Under the pieces are notes generated by a model. That model saw nothing but the letters and a program-made list of their open reading frames with translations, was not told the DNA's origin and ran no database searches. Positions 19,524 through 28,231 of a stretch of 64,000 bases of DNA are shown here, piece after piece; the stretch's first letter is position 1; each line of letters starts with the position of its first letter. Both the position numbers and the translations under genes were made by a program. Location: contig NZ_JBAJII010000001.1 in assembly GCF_036867195.1 (NCBI RefSeq), positions 2,852,001 to 2,916,000 on the forward strand, in the 5' to 3' direction. This DNA comes from Arthrobacter sp. Soc17.1.1.1 (lineage in GTDB: Bacteria; Actinomycetota; Actinomycetes; Actinomycetales; Micrococcaceae).

Positions 19524-20306
19524 TCAGGAACGGGTCGAGGTGAGCCTGTAGCCGACACCACGCACCGTCTGCAGCCAGCGCGGGTTCTTCGGGTCCTCGT
19601 CGAGCTTCCGGCGCAGATTGCCGATGTGCACCTCGATGGCGCGCTCGTCCGAGTCGCTGATGTAGGTGTCCTCGTCGTAGTAGTCGCCCCGGACCACGCG
19701 CACCAGATCCGCCTTGGTCCTCACTGCACCGTTGCTCTTGAGCATCTCGTTGAGCAGGTCGAACTCGCTCCTGGTGAGCGGCAGGTCACGCCCGTCCAGC
19801 ACCACGGTGCGGGCTGCCGCATTGAGGGCGAGCCCGTTGTGCTCGACGACGGCGGGCGGCGCGACGGGCGCGGCGGGCTCTGCCGGAGGCACCGCCGCAG
19901 CAGGCACAGGGACTCCGGGCACCTGGTTCGGGGCCACACGCGGACGGCGCAGCATCGCGGCGATCCGCGCCCGGAGCTCCCGCGGCCGGAACGGCTTCGT
20001 GAGGTAGTCGTCGGCTCCCGACTGCAGGGCCGTGAGGGTGTCCAGCTCGTCGCCCCGCGAGGTCAGCATCACCACGTAGCAGGTGCTGAACGCACGGATC
20101 CGCCGCAGCACCTCGTAGCCGTCGATGTCGGGGAGTCCCACATCCACGGTGACCACCGCCGCGTCGTGGGCCCGGACCAGATCGACGCCCGCCCTCCCGG
20201 TCGGTGCCACATGGACGACGAATCCCGACTGCTTGAGGACTGCCGCCACGAGGTTCCGCACATCGGCGTCGTCCTCGATGACCACCGCCACGCCCGGATC
20301 ACTCAT
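19524..20306 (-). CDS. OmpR/PhoB-family response regulator
   Basis: The 260-residue regulator has a receiver domain with the acidic pair in VIEDDADV, phospho-acceptor D55 in VVTVDVGLPDIDG, T82 in MLTSRG and K104 in LTKPFRPREL. A Pro/Ala/Val linker of about 35 residues follows. The winged-helix DNA-binding domain has LTRSEFDLLNEML and ends RRKLDEDPKNPRWLQTVRGVGYRL. The linker is longer than usual. The ATG was chosen because GGTGGCGA precedes it and the receiver begins there; an upstream-extended frame has no support. It is divergent from the kinase gene and convergent with the Hpt-like gene. Its targets may include the tad promoters. Confidence 0.92.
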   Translation of the reverse strand: MSDPGVAVVIEDDADVRNLVAAVLKQSGFVVHVAPTGRAGVDLVRAHDAAVVTVDVGLPDIDGYEVLRRIRAFSTCYVVMLTSRGDELDTLTALQSGADDYLTKPFRPRELRARIAAMLRRPRVAPNQVPGVPVPAAAVPPAEPAAPVAPPAVVEHNGLALNAAARTVVLDGRDLPLTRSEFDLLNEMLKSNGAVRTKADLVRVVRGDYYDEDTYISDSDERAIEVHIGNLRRKLDEDPKNPRWLQTVRGVGYRLTSTRS

Positions 20307-20397
20307 TCGCCACCGACCCCCCTCTGACCTGCACTGCAATCTTTCCGACTCCTCATGATTCCCATTGTGCATCGCCCGGACACGTAATCGCGTCGGC

Positions 20398-20430
20398 TTG
20401 CATTCCAAAACGCGGGCCGGGCTACATAAT
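20398..20430 (+). promoter_or_regulatory. possible promoter of the histidine kinase gene
   Basis: TTGCAT at 20398 and TACATAAT at 20423-20430 are separated by about 19 bp, in the 196-base gap between the divergent regulator and kinase genes. The spacing is long, so this is a weak call. Confidence 0.3.
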
Positions 20431-20502
20431 GGGAGCAGTACGTAGGTCTCAGCGTCGGAAAGTTCTTCATAATGCAGTTCCTCCTCTTTCCCCGGAAAGT
20501 GC

Positions 20503-22185
20503 GTGCCTAGGGATGCCGGTGCCGCGCGGCTGCGCGCGGTCGCCTCGAAAGTGAGCATCGGCCGCTCCGTGGTGCTCTGCCAGATCCCCCTGTCCCTGAT
20601 CGTCGTCGTCATCGGCGCAACGGCACCCCTCCTTCGGCCCGGCCTGGCGACCGACCCGACGTTCGACCTCGGCTTCTCGATGATCCTGGTGCTCCTGGCG
20701 CTGTCGGTCATCGTCCCGTGGCGTGAACTGCCGCGAGGGTCCCTGCTCATCGTCCCGATCCTCGACTTCGTCGCGATCGCCCTGGTCCGTGCCGGTGCCA
20801 TGGAGACGCAGCCCGCCCTCGGCGTTCTGGTGGTCTTCCCCGTCCTGTGGCTGATGCGGTCCTCACTGCCCCCCTGGGCCTCGCTGACGCTCACGGTGCT
20901 CGGCTCGCTGCTCGTCACGTCCTGGCCGGTGCTCGGGTCCTTCGACCCGGCCCACCTGCGGTCCTACCTGGGCCTGCTGCTGCTGCCGATCGTGATGCTG
21001 TGCATCGGCGTCACCATCCGCGTGACGAGCTCCGGCGCCCGGGCCCGCGAGATCGAGATCGAGCGCAAGGACCGCGAACTCAACGAGCTGCTGCGCGCCG
21101 CCATCGACCGCGAGCGCGTCCTCACCGCGATCCTCAACACCGTCGACGTCGGCCTGACCGCCGTCGACGCCCACGGCAACACCACCCTCACGAACCGCCA
21201 GCAGGAGCTGTTCAACCGGCTGTCCGGCCACGACGACGCCCACCCGGGCCTCGTCTTCGGGGCCGATCGCAGAACGCCGCTGGCGGTGGACCGGCAGCCC
21301 GTCTACCGCGCCCTCACGGGAGAGACGTTCGCCGACGAGCTCATCTGGGTGGGTGAGGGCGACGCACAGCGCGGTCTCTCCACCGCAGCACGCCCCATCA
21401 AGAACGCCGACGGCAGCATCGCGGGCGCGCTGATCGCCTGCAGCGACGTCACCGAACTCGTGGAGGCAGTCTCCGCGAAGGACACCTTCATCTCGAACAT
21501 CTCGCACGAGTTCCACGCTCCGCTGACCTCGGTGCTCGGGTACCTCGAACTGGTGCTCGAGGACGAGCATCGGCTGCCGAGCCACCTCAGCGGGTACATC
21601 GACGTCGCGGGCCGCAATGCCGAGCGCGTGCTCCACCTCGTCGCCGACCTCCTCTCGACCGCCGGTGACCGCGTCCGGGTGCACCCGCGACCCGTGGACC
21701 TCGCTGCGCTGATCGAGATGAGCGTGCGGTCCAACAGGCTCCGGGCCCAGAAGAACGGCGTGAAGCTGAAGACCGACGCCCAGAATCCCCTGTGGACGCT
21801 CATCGATCCCCTGCGGATCGCGCAGGTGCTCGACAACCTGCTCTCCAACGCCATCAAGTACTCCCCCGGCGGCGGTGTGGTGAGCATCCGCGCGGAGGAG
21901 TCGGAGTCTGAGATCACCCTGCACGTCGAGGACAGGGGCATGGGCATGACGGAGCAGGAAGCCCGGCAGGTCTTCTCCCGCTTCTACCGGACGCCGTCGG
22001 CCCGTCATGCCGCCATCGAGGGCGCCGGTCTCGGACTGGCGATCACCAAGTCCATCGTCGAGAGCCACGGCGGGTCGATCTGCTGCGTCAGTGCGCCGGG
22101 CAAGGGCAGCCGCTTCACCGTGACCCTGCCCGTCAACGGCGAAGTGGGCCGCATGCCGCAGGACTCGGTCGGCGAGTCCGTCTAG
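20503..22185 (+). CDS. membrane sensor histidine kinase with PAS domain
   Basis: In this 560-residue kinase, five or six membrane spans occupy about 25-175, with little extracellular loop, so it may sense within the membrane. A coiled linker (180-205) leads to a PAS domain (about 205-320). The H-box is FISNISHEFHAPLTSVLGYL with H335. The ATPase domain has N-box DNLLSNAIKYSPGGG, G1 DRGMGM (D477) and G2 GAGLGLAITKS. The H-box reads HEFHAPL where HELRTPL or HEFRTPL is usual. Start is GTG 20503 after CGGAAAG. The prepilin peptidase gene abuts its stop codon, tying the kinase to the pilus locus. The divergent regulator is the likely partner. Confidence 0.9.
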   Translation: MPRDAGAARLRAVASKVSIGRSVVLCQIPLSLIVVVIGATAPLLRPGLATDPTFDLGFSMILVLLALSVIVPWRELPRGSLLIVPILDFVAIALVRAGAMETQPALGVLVVFPVLWLMRSSLPPWASLTLTVLGSLLVTSWPVLGSFDPAHLRSYLGLLLLPIVMLCIGVTIRVTSSGARAREIEIERKDRELNELLRAAIDRERVLTAILNTVDVGLTAVDAHGNTTLTNRQQELFNRLSGHDDAHPGLVFGADRRTPLAVDRQPVYRALTGETFADELIWVGEGDAQRGLSTAARPIKNADGSIAGALIACSDVTELVEAVSAKDTFISNISHEFHAPLTSVLGYLELVLEDEHRLPSHLSGYIDVAGRNAERVLHLVADLLSTAGDRVRVHPRPVDLAALIEMSVRSNRLRAQKNGVKLKTDAQNPLWTLIDPLRIAQVLDNLLSNAIKYSPGGGVVSIRAEESESEITLHVEDRGMGMTEQEARQVFSRFYRTPSARHAAIEGAGLGLAITKSIVESHGGSICCVSAPGKGSRFTVTLPVNGEVGRMPQDSVGESV

Positions 22186-22809
22186 ATGCTCCTGAGCCTC
22201 ACGGTCGGCGTCCTCGCCGCCGCCCTCGCCCACGCGCTGTTCTCCCTGGCGCAGAAGGATCCCCGCACCGTGCTGCCGTCATCGTGGCGCGTGCCGCTCG
22301 CGGTGCTCGCCGGCCTCCTGGCGGGCGCAGGGAGTGCTGTGGCCGACGCCCCGTGGACCAGCCCGCTCGTGGCCGTCCTCGCGGCGTTCGGCGTGGTGCT
22401 GGGCGCTGTCGACCTGCAGTCCAAGCTGCTGCCGAACGCCCTGCTGCTGCGGTTCGCCGCCCTCACCGTTCCGGTGCTGGTCGTCGCGACGCTCGGGACC
22501 GGCGACTGGAGCGGGCTGCTCGGTGCGGCAGCGGGCAGCGCGACCCTGTTCACCGTGTACTTCGTCCTGGCCCTGATCTCCCCCGCGGGCATGGGCATGG
22601 GAGATGTGAAGCTCGCCGCCGTGCTCGGCCTGATCGGCGGCTGGGCAGGGGCCGCCGCGTGGCTCGGTACCCTGCTAGGCGGGTTCCTGCTCGGAGGCGT
22701 CGCAGGCGTCGCGGTCCTCCTGCTGCGCCGCGGCTCGCGCGGCTCCACGTTCCCGTTCGGCCCCGGTATGGTGCTCGCCGCCTTCGCGAGCCTGGTCCTG
22801 CTGGGCTGA
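22186..22809 (+). CDS. tadV: prepilin peptidase (TadV/CpaA-type A24 peptidase)
   Basis: The 207-residue membrane aspartic peptidase should cleave the Flp, TadE and TadG-like leaders. The two catalytic aspartates are D76 in GAVDLQSKLLPN and D140 in GMGMGDVKLAAVLG, the GxGD motif. About six hydrophobic spans fill the protein, and the N-terminal methylase domain of PilD is absent, as in other Tad loci. The ATG follows the kinase stop directly, so translation is coupled. It is split from the other tad genes by the signalling genes. Confidence 0.88.
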   Translation: MLLSLTVGVLAAALAHALFSLAQKDPRTVLPSSWRVPLAVLAGLLAGAGSAVADAPWTSPLVAVLAAFGVVLGAVDLQSKLLPNALLLRFAALTVPVLVVATLGTGDWSGLLGAAAGSATLFTVYFVLALISPAGMGMGDVKLAAVLGLIGGWAGAAAWLGTLLGGFLLGGVAGVAVLLLRRGSRGSTFPFGPGMVLAAFASLVLLG

Positions 22810-22825
22810 CGCCCCTGCCGGGGCG
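22810..22825. terminator. short bidirectional hairpin between convergent genes
   Basis: CGCCCC-TGCC-GGGGCG fills most of the 23-base gap between the stops of the peptidase gene and truA. The stem is only 6 bp, and no T tract is present. Confidence 0.4.
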
Positions 22826-22832
22826 GCGGGGC

Positions 22833-23849
22833 CTAGGCCTCCGACTGGGCCGGCGATCCCTCGAGCGGCGACGTCGGCGCGTCCTCCGGTGAACGGGCAG
22901 CATGCGGGTCCGTCGGGGCGAGATGGTCCACCGTCCGGCGGGCACGGGTCAGGTCGGCACGGGCGGCAAGCTCCCCGTTGCCGGGGTAGGCGATCTCCTC
23001 GAGGACGAGGGGGTGCGGTGCTGCGAGGACGGACCGTGCATCCTTCAGCCGGGCCGCCAGCCTCTCGGCGAGCCACCCCGGCGGCATCTCGCCCGATCCG
23101 ACCCGCAGCGTCGATCCGATGAGGGCACGCACCATGTTGTGGCAGAAGGCGTCGGCCTGCACGGTCGCGGTGATCACGCCGTCGTGCCCGCGCGTGAATT
23201 CGTACCGCTGCAGCTCGCGGATGGTGGTGGACCCTTCGCGCGGCTTGCAGAACGCGGCGAAGTCCTGCATGCCCAGCAGGTGCCCCGCGCCCTCGTTGAG
23301 CAGCGCGACGTCCAGCGGTGCCGGGTGCCAGAGGGTGGTGTGCCGGCGCAGCGGATCCTGTCCGGTCGTCGTATCCGCGATCGCGTAGCTGTAGCGGCGC
23401 CAGAGTGCGGAGAAGCGTGCGTCGAACCCCTCGGGCGCCTTCGCGGCGGAGCGGACGACGACGGCGGGCACGGAGTTCCTGACGGAGCGTCCTCGCCCGG
23501 TGACGCCGTCGGTCAGCTCACGGTTGATGGTGCCGGTCAGGCGCCGCAGGAAGGCGTCGGCGGGGTCGACGTCGCGTCCCCTCGCCATCGCGTGCCACTC
23601 GGCCGGGGTGAGGTCGATGTGGGCCACCTGGCCGCGGGCGTGGACGCCGGCGTCGGTCCGTCCCCCGACGGTCAGGCGCACCTGGCGGCGCAGGAGCGTG
23701 AAGAGCGCGCCCTCGAGGACGCCCTGCACCGTGGTGAGTCCGGGCTGCAGGGCCCAGCCCGAGAACAGGGAGCCGTCGTACGCGATGTCGAGCCGGACAC
23801 GCAGGAGCCCGCCGCCCCTCGGGGGGACGGCGGGCTCCTGGGTGATCAT
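22833..23849 (-). CDS. truA: tRNA pseudouridine(38-40) synthase
   Basis: The 338-residue TruA modifies uridines 38-40 in the anticodon arm of tRNAs. VRLDIAYDGSLFSGWALQPG opens the domain, and catalytic D66 lies in VGGRTDAGVHARGQVAH. RRYSYAI and NMVRALIGSTLRVG complete the core. About 40 Ala/Asp-rich residues extend the C-terminus beyond the family core. The ATG 22 bases after rplQ has no clear ribosome site, so translation may depend on coupling to rplQ. It is the last gene of the alpha-operon transcription unit. Confidence 0.94.
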   Translation of the reverse strand: MITQEPAVPPRGGGLLRVRLDIAYDGSLFSGWALQPGLTTVQGVLEGALFTLLRRQVRLTVGGRTDAGVHARGQVAHIDLTPAEWHAMARGRDVDPADAFLRRLTGTINRELTDGVTGRGRSVRNSVPAVVVRSAAKAPEGFDARFSALWRRYSYAIADTTTGQDPLRRHTTLWHPAPLDVALLNEGAGHLLGMQDFAAFCKPREGSTTIRELQRYEFTRGHDGVITATVQADAFCHNMVRALIGSTLRVGSGEMPPGWLAERLAARLKDARSVLAAPHPLVLEEIAYPGNGELAARADLTRARRTVDHLAPTDPHAARSPEDAPTSPLEGSPAQSEA

Positions 23850-23871
23850 GGCGTGCGTCGGGAGGGAAGAA

Positions 23872-24504
23872 TTACTTCTTCTCGTCCTCGACGGTGCCCT
23901 CGACGACGACGACCTCGTCAGCGGCGCTGGCTTCGGCGTCGACCGTGGTGTCCTCGGCTGCGACCTCGTCGGCGGAAGCCGCTGACTCAGCCGATTCGGC
24001 TGATTCGGCTGACTCGGCGGAATCCACCGAGTCCACGGAATCGACGGACTCGACCGCGTCGGACTCGACCGGTGCCGGTGCTGCTGCAGCGGCGGGGGCC
24101 GATGCTGCGCGCTCGGCCTCGGCGACCACGGACTGCTTGGCGGACATGGGCTCCAGCACCAGTTCGATGACGGCCATGGGGGCGTTGTCGCCCTTGCGGT
24201 TGCCGATCTTCGTGATGCGGGTGTAGCCACCCTCGCGGTTGGAGACCGCGGGAGCGATGTCCGTGAAGAGCTCGTGGACGATGCTCTTGTTGCTGATGAC
24301 GGCGAGGACGCGACGGCGCGACGCGAGGTCGCCCTTCTTCGCGAAGGTCACCAGGCGCTCGGCGTAGGGCCGGAGGCGCTTGGCCTTCGTCACCGTGGTG
24401 GTGATGCGCTTGTGCTCGAACAGTGAGGCGGCCAGGTTGGCGAGCATCAGGCGTTCGTGCGCCGGACCGCCTCCGAGACGTGGGCCCTTAGTGGGTGTGG
24501 GCAT
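23872..24504 (-). CDS. rplQ: 50S ribosomal protein L17 with long acidic repeat tail
   Basis: The first 120 residues are canonical L17 ([20 protein letters not shown], then [18 protein letters not shown]). The remaining 90 residues form an Ala/Ser/Glu/Asp tail with tandem tripeptides SVD and SAE around 152-174. This makes the protein far longer than the E. coli form (127). The tail is probably disordered and solvent-exposed. It lies downstream of rpoA, the usual order, with an AGGAG site before the ATG. Confidence 0.96.
   Translation of the reverse strand: MPTPTKGPRLGGGPAHERLMLANLAASLFEHKRITTTVTKAKRLRPYAERLVTFAKKGDLASRRRVLAVISNKSIVHELFTDIAPAVSNREGGYTRITKIGNRKGDNAPMAVIELVLEPMSAKQSVVAEAERAASAPAAAAAPAPVESDAVESVDSVDSVDSAESAESAESAESAASADEVAAEDTTVDAEASAADEVVVVEGTVEDEKK
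23984..24055. repeat. nine-base tandem repeat inside rplQ
   Basis: Eight imperfect copies of GAnTCnrnn (for example GATTCGGCT, GACTCGGCG, GAATCCACC) keep the reading frame and encode the SAE/SVD tripeptides of the L17 tail. Copy number may vary between strains. Confidence 0.85.
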
Positions 24505-24567
24505 GGTTCTTTCTCCTCATTAGGGTGTCCGCCCGCCGCAACGCGCGGCGGGCGGACAGGTAGCGTG

Positions 24568-25578
24568 TTAGAGCTCTTCGTCGCCGTAGACGACGTCGTC
24601 CTCTTCGATGGCGGCAGCGCGGGCGGCAAGGTCGAAGCCTGGAGGGGAATCCTTCAGGGACAGACCGAGCTCGACGAGCTTCGCCTTGACCTCGTCGATG
24701 GACTTCGCACCGAAGTTGCGGATGTCCATGAGGTCGGCCTCGGAGCGCGCGACGAGTTCACCCACGGAGTGGATGCCCTCGCGCTTGAGGCAGTTGTACG
24801 AGCGGACCGTGAGTTCGAGGTCCTCGATCGGCAGCGCCATGTCGGCAGCAAGTGCTGCGTCCGTCGGCGACGGGCCGATCTCGATGCCCTCGGCCGCGGT
24901 GTTCAGTTCGCGGGCCAGGCCGAACAGCTCCACCAGGGTGGTGCCGGCGGACGCGACGGCGTCGCGCGGGGCGATGGCGTCCTTCGTCTCGACGTCGACG
25001 ATCAGCTTGTCGAAGTCGGTGCGCTGCTCCACGCGGGTGGCCTCGACGCGGAAGGTGACCTTCAGGACCGGCGAGTAGATGGAGTCGACCGGGATGCGGC
25101 CGATCTCCGAGTCGCCGGACTTGTTCTGCGACGCCGACACATACCCACGGCCACGCTCGATGGTCAGTTCGAGCTCGAACTTGCCCTTCGAGTTGAGGGT
25201 CGCGATGTGGAGGTCCGGGTTGTGGAACTCGACGCCTGCGGGAGGCGCGATGTCGGCGGCCGTGACGACGCCGGGTCCCTGCTTGCGCAGGTAGGCGACG
25301 ACGGGCTCGTCGTGCTCCGAGGAGACGGCGAGGTTCTTGATGTTCAGGATGATCTCGGTGACATCCTCCTTCACCCCGGGAACCGTGGTGAATTCGTGCA
25401 GGACGCCGTCGATGCGGATGCTCGTGACCGCAGCACCCGGGATGGAGGACAGGAGCGTGCGGCGGAGCGAGTTGCCGAGGGTGTAGCCGAAGCCGGGCTC
25501 GAGGGGCTCGATGACGAACCGCGAGCGGTTGTCGGCGACTACTTCTTCAGTCAGGGTGGGGCGCTGTGCAATGAGCAC
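24568..25578 (-). CDS. rpoA: DNA-directed RNA polymerase subunit alpha
   Basis: The 336-residue alpha subunit nucleates polymerase assembly and contacts promoters and activators. The N-terminal dimerisation domain shows [29 protein letters not shown]. The C-terminal domain has the helix-hairpin-helix DNA-contact region [37 protein letters not shown]. An acidic tail, [12 protein letters not shown], closes it. Start is GTG with AAAGGA upstream. A hairpin lies between rpsK and this gene. Confidence 0.98.
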   Translation of the reverse strand: MLIAQRPTLTEEVVADNRSRFVIEPLEPGFGYTLGNSLRRTLLSSIPGAAVTSIRIDGVLHEFTTVPGVKEDVTEIILNIKNLAVSSEHDEPVVAYLRKQGPGVVTAADIAPPAGVEFHNPDLHIATLNSKGKFELELTIERGRGYVSASQNKSGDSEIGRIPVDSIYSPVLKVTFRVEATRVEQRTDFDKLIVDVETKDAIAPRDAVASAGTTLVELFGLARELNTAAEGIEIGPSPTDAALAADMALPIEDLELTVRSYNCLKREGIHSVGELVARSEADLMDIRNFGAKSIDEVKAKLVELGLSLKDSPPGFDLAARAAAIEEDDVVYGDEEL

Positions 25579-25670
25579 TTACATATCCTTTCAGGAAGCA
25601 TCCGCTATATGACGCTTCGAAATGGGCGGGACTGCTGGTCAGCCGGCAAAACTGCTGGAACGGCACCGAA

Positions 25671-25706
25671 CCGCCCTGCCGGACCACGTGGGTTCCTGCA
25701 GGGCGG
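25671..25706 (-). promoter_or_regulatory. hairpin in the rpsK-rpoA spacer
   Basis: CCGCCCTGC and GCAGGGCGG pair over 9 bp. The 18-base loop contains the palindrome CCACGTGG. No T tract follows, so an attenuator or RNA-processing role is more likely than full termination. Confidence 0.45.
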
Positions 25707-25726
25707 CACGGTGACGGCTCGCTTCG

Positions 25727-26128
25727 TTAGACGCGGCGACGCTTCGGCGGGCGGCAGCCGTTGTGAGCGCTCGGGGTGACGTCCGAGATGGATCCGACCT
25801 CGAGGCCCGTGGCCTGCAGCGAGCGGATGGCGGTTTCGCGGCCCGAACCCGGGCCCTTCACGAAGACGTCGACCTTCTTGACGCCGTGCTCCTGTGCGCG
25901 CTTCGCAGCGGCCTCGGCGGCCATCTGCGCGGCGAACGGGGTGGACTTGCGTGAGCCCTTGAAGCCGACCTCACCGGCCGAGGCCCAGGAGATGACCGCA
26001 CCGCTCGGGTCCGTGATGGACACGATGGTGTTGTTGAAGGTGCTCTTGATGTGCGCCTGACCGAGCGCGATGTTCTTCTTGTCCTTGCGACGCGGCTTAC
26101 GGACCGCTCCACGAGTCTTGGGGGGCAT
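25727..26128 (-). CDS. rpsK: 30S ribosomal protein S11
   Basis: The 133-residue S11 lines the platform of the small subunit near the mRNA exit. The core reads [27 protein letters not shown], with the conserved C-terminus [21 protein letters not shown] basic N-terminal arm ([14 protein letters not shown]) is typical. It lies between rpsM and rpoA in the alpha operon. In actinobacteria rpsD is often elsewhere, as it is here. Confidence 0.97.
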   Translation of the reverse strand: MPPKTRGAVRKPRRKDKKNIALGQAHIKSTFNNTIVSITDPSGAVISWASAGEVGFKGSRKSTPFAAQMAAEAAAKRAQEHGVKKVDVFVKGPGSGRETAIRSLQATGLEVGSISDVTPSAHNGCRPPKRRRV

Positions 26129-26269
26129 TACTTCTCCTACGAAGGTATTGGGTAAAGCATGATTCGGCTGATCGGAGGTGCCGGAGGTCCCACGAAGAGG
26201 GGCCTCCGCCGGCGAGGGTCCCCTGGCGTGACGAGCGCTAGCGAGTCACGTTAGGGAGCCGGTGGGGAT

Positions 26270-26647
26270 CTAGCGCCCGACCTTCTTCTTGCCTGCGACC
26301 GTACGCTTCGGGCCCTTGCGGGTACGGGCGTTCGTCTTCGTGCGCTGTCCGCGCACGGGAAGGCCGCGGCGGTGCCGAATGCCTTCGTAGCTGCCGATCT
26401 CCACCTTGCGGCGGATGTCGGCGGCGACCTCACGGCGGAGGTCACCCTCGACCTTGAAGTTGCCCTCGATGTAGTCGCGGAGCTGGACCAGCTCGACATC
26501 GGAGAGATCCTTGACGCGCGTGTTCGGGGAGATCCCCGTGTCGACGATCGTCTTCTCCGCACGGGTCTTGCCCACGCCGTAGATATAGGTAAGCGCGATG
26601 ACTACCCGCTTTTCGCGGGGGATGTCTACGCCAGCGAGACGTGCCAT
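26270..26647 (-). CDS. rpsM: 30S ribosomal protein S13
   Basis: This 125-residue head protein contacts the 50S subunit and the P-site t[33 protein letters not shown] opens it, and the signature [22 protein letters not shown] is present, with a basic tail AGKKKVGR. The ATG follows AAAGGAG. It sits downstream of rpmJ behind a structured leader. Confidence 0.97.
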   Translation of the reverse strand: MARLAGVDIPREKRVVIALTYIYGVGKTRAEKTIVDTGISPNTRVKDLSDVELVQLRDYIEGNFKVEGDLRREVAADIRRKVEIGSYEGIRHRRGLPVRGQRTKTNARTRKGPKRTVAGKKKVGR

Positions 26648-26684
26648 AGTGGCGGTGCTCCTTTGGTGTTGCCGGAGGTATGGA

Positions 26685-26764
26685 GCAGAACGTCCCCGGG
26701 ACCTGTGTCCCGGTCCCCGGCCTCCGAGCCGGGGGTGTACGCCCCTGACGGGACGCTCTTCTGC
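26685..26764 (-). promoter_or_regulatory. structured rpmJ-rpsM spacer
   Basis: Outer arms GCAGAACGTCCC (26685-26696) and GGGACG..TTCTGC (26750-26764, three-base bulge) pair over 12 bp. They enclose an inner CCCCGG/CCGGGG stem at 26715-26734. The element could attenuate or mark an RNA-processing site. S4, the classical alpha-operon repressor, is not encoded here, so any autoregulator is unknown. Confidence 0.45.
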
Positions 26765-26810
26765 CGTTGAATGTACTTCTACGCGCGGGAAGAACCTCGA
26801 GGAGAGGTTC

Positions 26811-26924
26811 TCAGCCCTGGCGCTGCTTGTGGCGCGGGTTCTCGCAGATGACGAGAACGTTGCCCTTGCGGCGAACCACCTGGCACTTCTCGCAGATCCG
26901 CTTCACGCTCGGGTTGACCTTCAT
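26811..26924 (-). CDS. rpmJ: 50S ribosomal protein L36 (zinc-binding form)
   Basis: The 37-residue L36 reads [20 protein letters not shown] and ends NPRHKQRQG. The zinc ligands are C11, C14, C27 and H32, in the C-x2-C...C-x4-H pattern, so this is the C+ (zinc-replete) form. It is 21 bases downstream of infA, the normal actinobacterial order. The gene is too short for many gene finders but unambiguous. Confidence 0.97.
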   Translation of the reverse strand: MKVNPSVKRICEKCQVVRRKGNVLVICENPRHKQRQG

Positions 26925-26945
26925 GGTTTTCCTTCGAGTTGATTC

Positions 26946-27167
26946 TTATTTGTAGCGGTAGACGATACGGCCCCGGGTGAGGTCGTACGGGCTGAGTTCC
27001 ACTACGACCCGGTCCTCAGGAAGGATTCGAATGTAGTGCTGGCGCATCTTTCCCGAGATGTGGGCGAGGACAATGTGACCGTTGGCCAGCTCAACGCGGA
27101 ACATCGCGTTGGGCAGCGCCTCGTTCACAGTGCCTTCAATCTCAATGACACCGTCTTTCTTGGCCAT
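26946..27167 (-). CDS. infA: translation initiation factor IF-1
   Basis: The 73-residue OB-fold factor blocks the ribosomal A site during initiation. It reads [21 protein letters not shown] and ends [15 protein letters not shown], both fully conserved. It is first in the infA-rpmJ-rpsM-rpsK-rpoA-rplQ-truA unit. A promoter 140 bases upstream resembles that of rpoB. The ATG follows AGCGGAGGAT. Confidence 0.98.
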   Translation of the reverse strand: MAKKDGVIEIEGTVNEALPNAMFRVELANGHIVLAHISGKMRQHYIRILPEDRVVVELSPYDLTRGRIVYRYK

Positions 27168-27313
27168 ATCCTCCGCTAACGTCTATGCCCACCAGTTGGA
27201 TGGCGGACGGGTTTGGGGTTTCGGTCGTCGGACCCGGGACGAGCCGGAGCTCGTTCCGCAGGAAGGCCTCCGGAGCCCGTTTGGGCACGAAAAGCAGAGA
27301 CAACCAACAGACA

Positions 27314-27342
27314 ACTCTACGCTACAGTCCGTCGATCGTTAA
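27314..27342 (-). promoter_or_regulatory. probable infA operon promoter
   Basis: Reading leftward, TTAACG (27342-27337) and TAGAGT (27319-27314) are 17 bp apart, with GTAGCG directly before the -10. The rpoB promoter has the same layout, including GTAGCG. The predicted start near 27307 leaves a leader of about 140 bases. Confidence 0.5.
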
Positions 27343-27395
27343 ATCAGGGCCCGGCCGATGGCAGGTCCCCGCCGCACCCGGCGGTCCTGGGCGGT

Positions 27396-28223
27396 TCAGC
27401 TCTCCAGCGGGACCGGCGTGACGCCGAGAGGCTCGAGCCGCGACGCTCCCCCGTCGGGTGCCGAGAGCACCCAGATACCGCCGTCATGGACCGCGACGCT
27501 GTGCTCCCACTGGGAGGCGCGCTTGCCGTCGGTGGTGATGACGGTCCAGTCGTCGTCGAGCACCGCCGTCTCGAGACCTCCCTGCACCAGCATGGGCTCG
27601 ATAGCTAGGCACAGGCCCGGCCGGACCTTCGGCCCGCGGTGGGTGCTGCGGTAGTTGAGGACGTCGGGCGCCTGGTGCATCTGCGTACCGATGCCGTGCC
27701 CCACGTAGTCCTCGAGGATCCCGAGGGCCGGCCCGGGGACCGAGGACACGTAGTCGTCGATCGCCGCACCGATGTCACCGACGAAGCGCGCGGACGCCAG
27801 CGCTGCGATCCCCCGCCACATCGCCGCCTCGGTGACGTCCGACAGCCGGACGTCCTCGGGCCGCGGGGTGCCGACGATCGTGGTGCGTGCGGAGTCGGAG
27901 TGCCAGCCGCGCACCACCGCGCCGCCGTCGATCGAGATGATGTCGCCGTCCTGCAGCGTGTAGCCGCCGGGGATGCCGTGGACCACCTCGTGGTTGACGG
28001 ACGTGCAGATGCTCGCCGGGAAGCCGTGGTAGCCGAGGAAGTTCGACGTCGCACCCTCCTCCCGGAGGACGCCCTCGAAGACGTCGTTGAGCTGCGCCGT
28101 CGTGACGCCCACGCGGGCAGCGCCCACCGTCTTGTCGAGGGCCCTGGACAGCACCAGCCCGGCCTCGCGCATCACCAGCATCTGACTGGTGGTCTTGTAC
28201 TCGATCTTGGGCTGGCGGAACAT
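27396..28223 (-). CDS. map: methionine aminopeptidase type I
   Basis: The 275-residue metallopeptidase removes the initiator methionine. Metal ligands are visible: D99 in IISIDGGAV, D110 in HSDSARTTIVG, the His of VGHGIG, the Glu of AIEPML and the Glu of QWEHSVAV. FLGYHGFPASICTSVNHEVVHGIP supplies the substrate-side histidine. It follows adk by eight bases with AGGA overlapping the adk stop, so the two are co-transcribed. The last 25 residues vary in the family. Confidence 0.97.
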   Translation of the reverse strand: MFRQPKIEYKTTSQMLVMREAGLVLSRALDKTVGAARVGVTTAQLNDVFEGVLREEGATSNFLGYHGFPASICTSVNHEVVHGIPGGYTLQDGDIISIDGGAVVRGWHSDSARTTIVGTPRPEDVRLSDVTEAAMWRGIAALASARFVGDIGAAIDDYVSSVPGPALGILEDYVGHGIGTQMHQAPDVLNYRSTHRGPKVRPGLCLAIEPMLVQGGLETAVLDDDWTVITTDGKRASQWEHSVAVHDGGIWVLSAPDGGASRLEPLGVTPVPLES

Positions 28224-28231
28224 GAGGGGTC

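Noticed and set aside
26227..26250. CGTGAC..GTCACG dyad in the rpsM-rpsK spacer
   Set aside because: Only the six outer bases pair cleanly, so it is too weak to call as a terminator.
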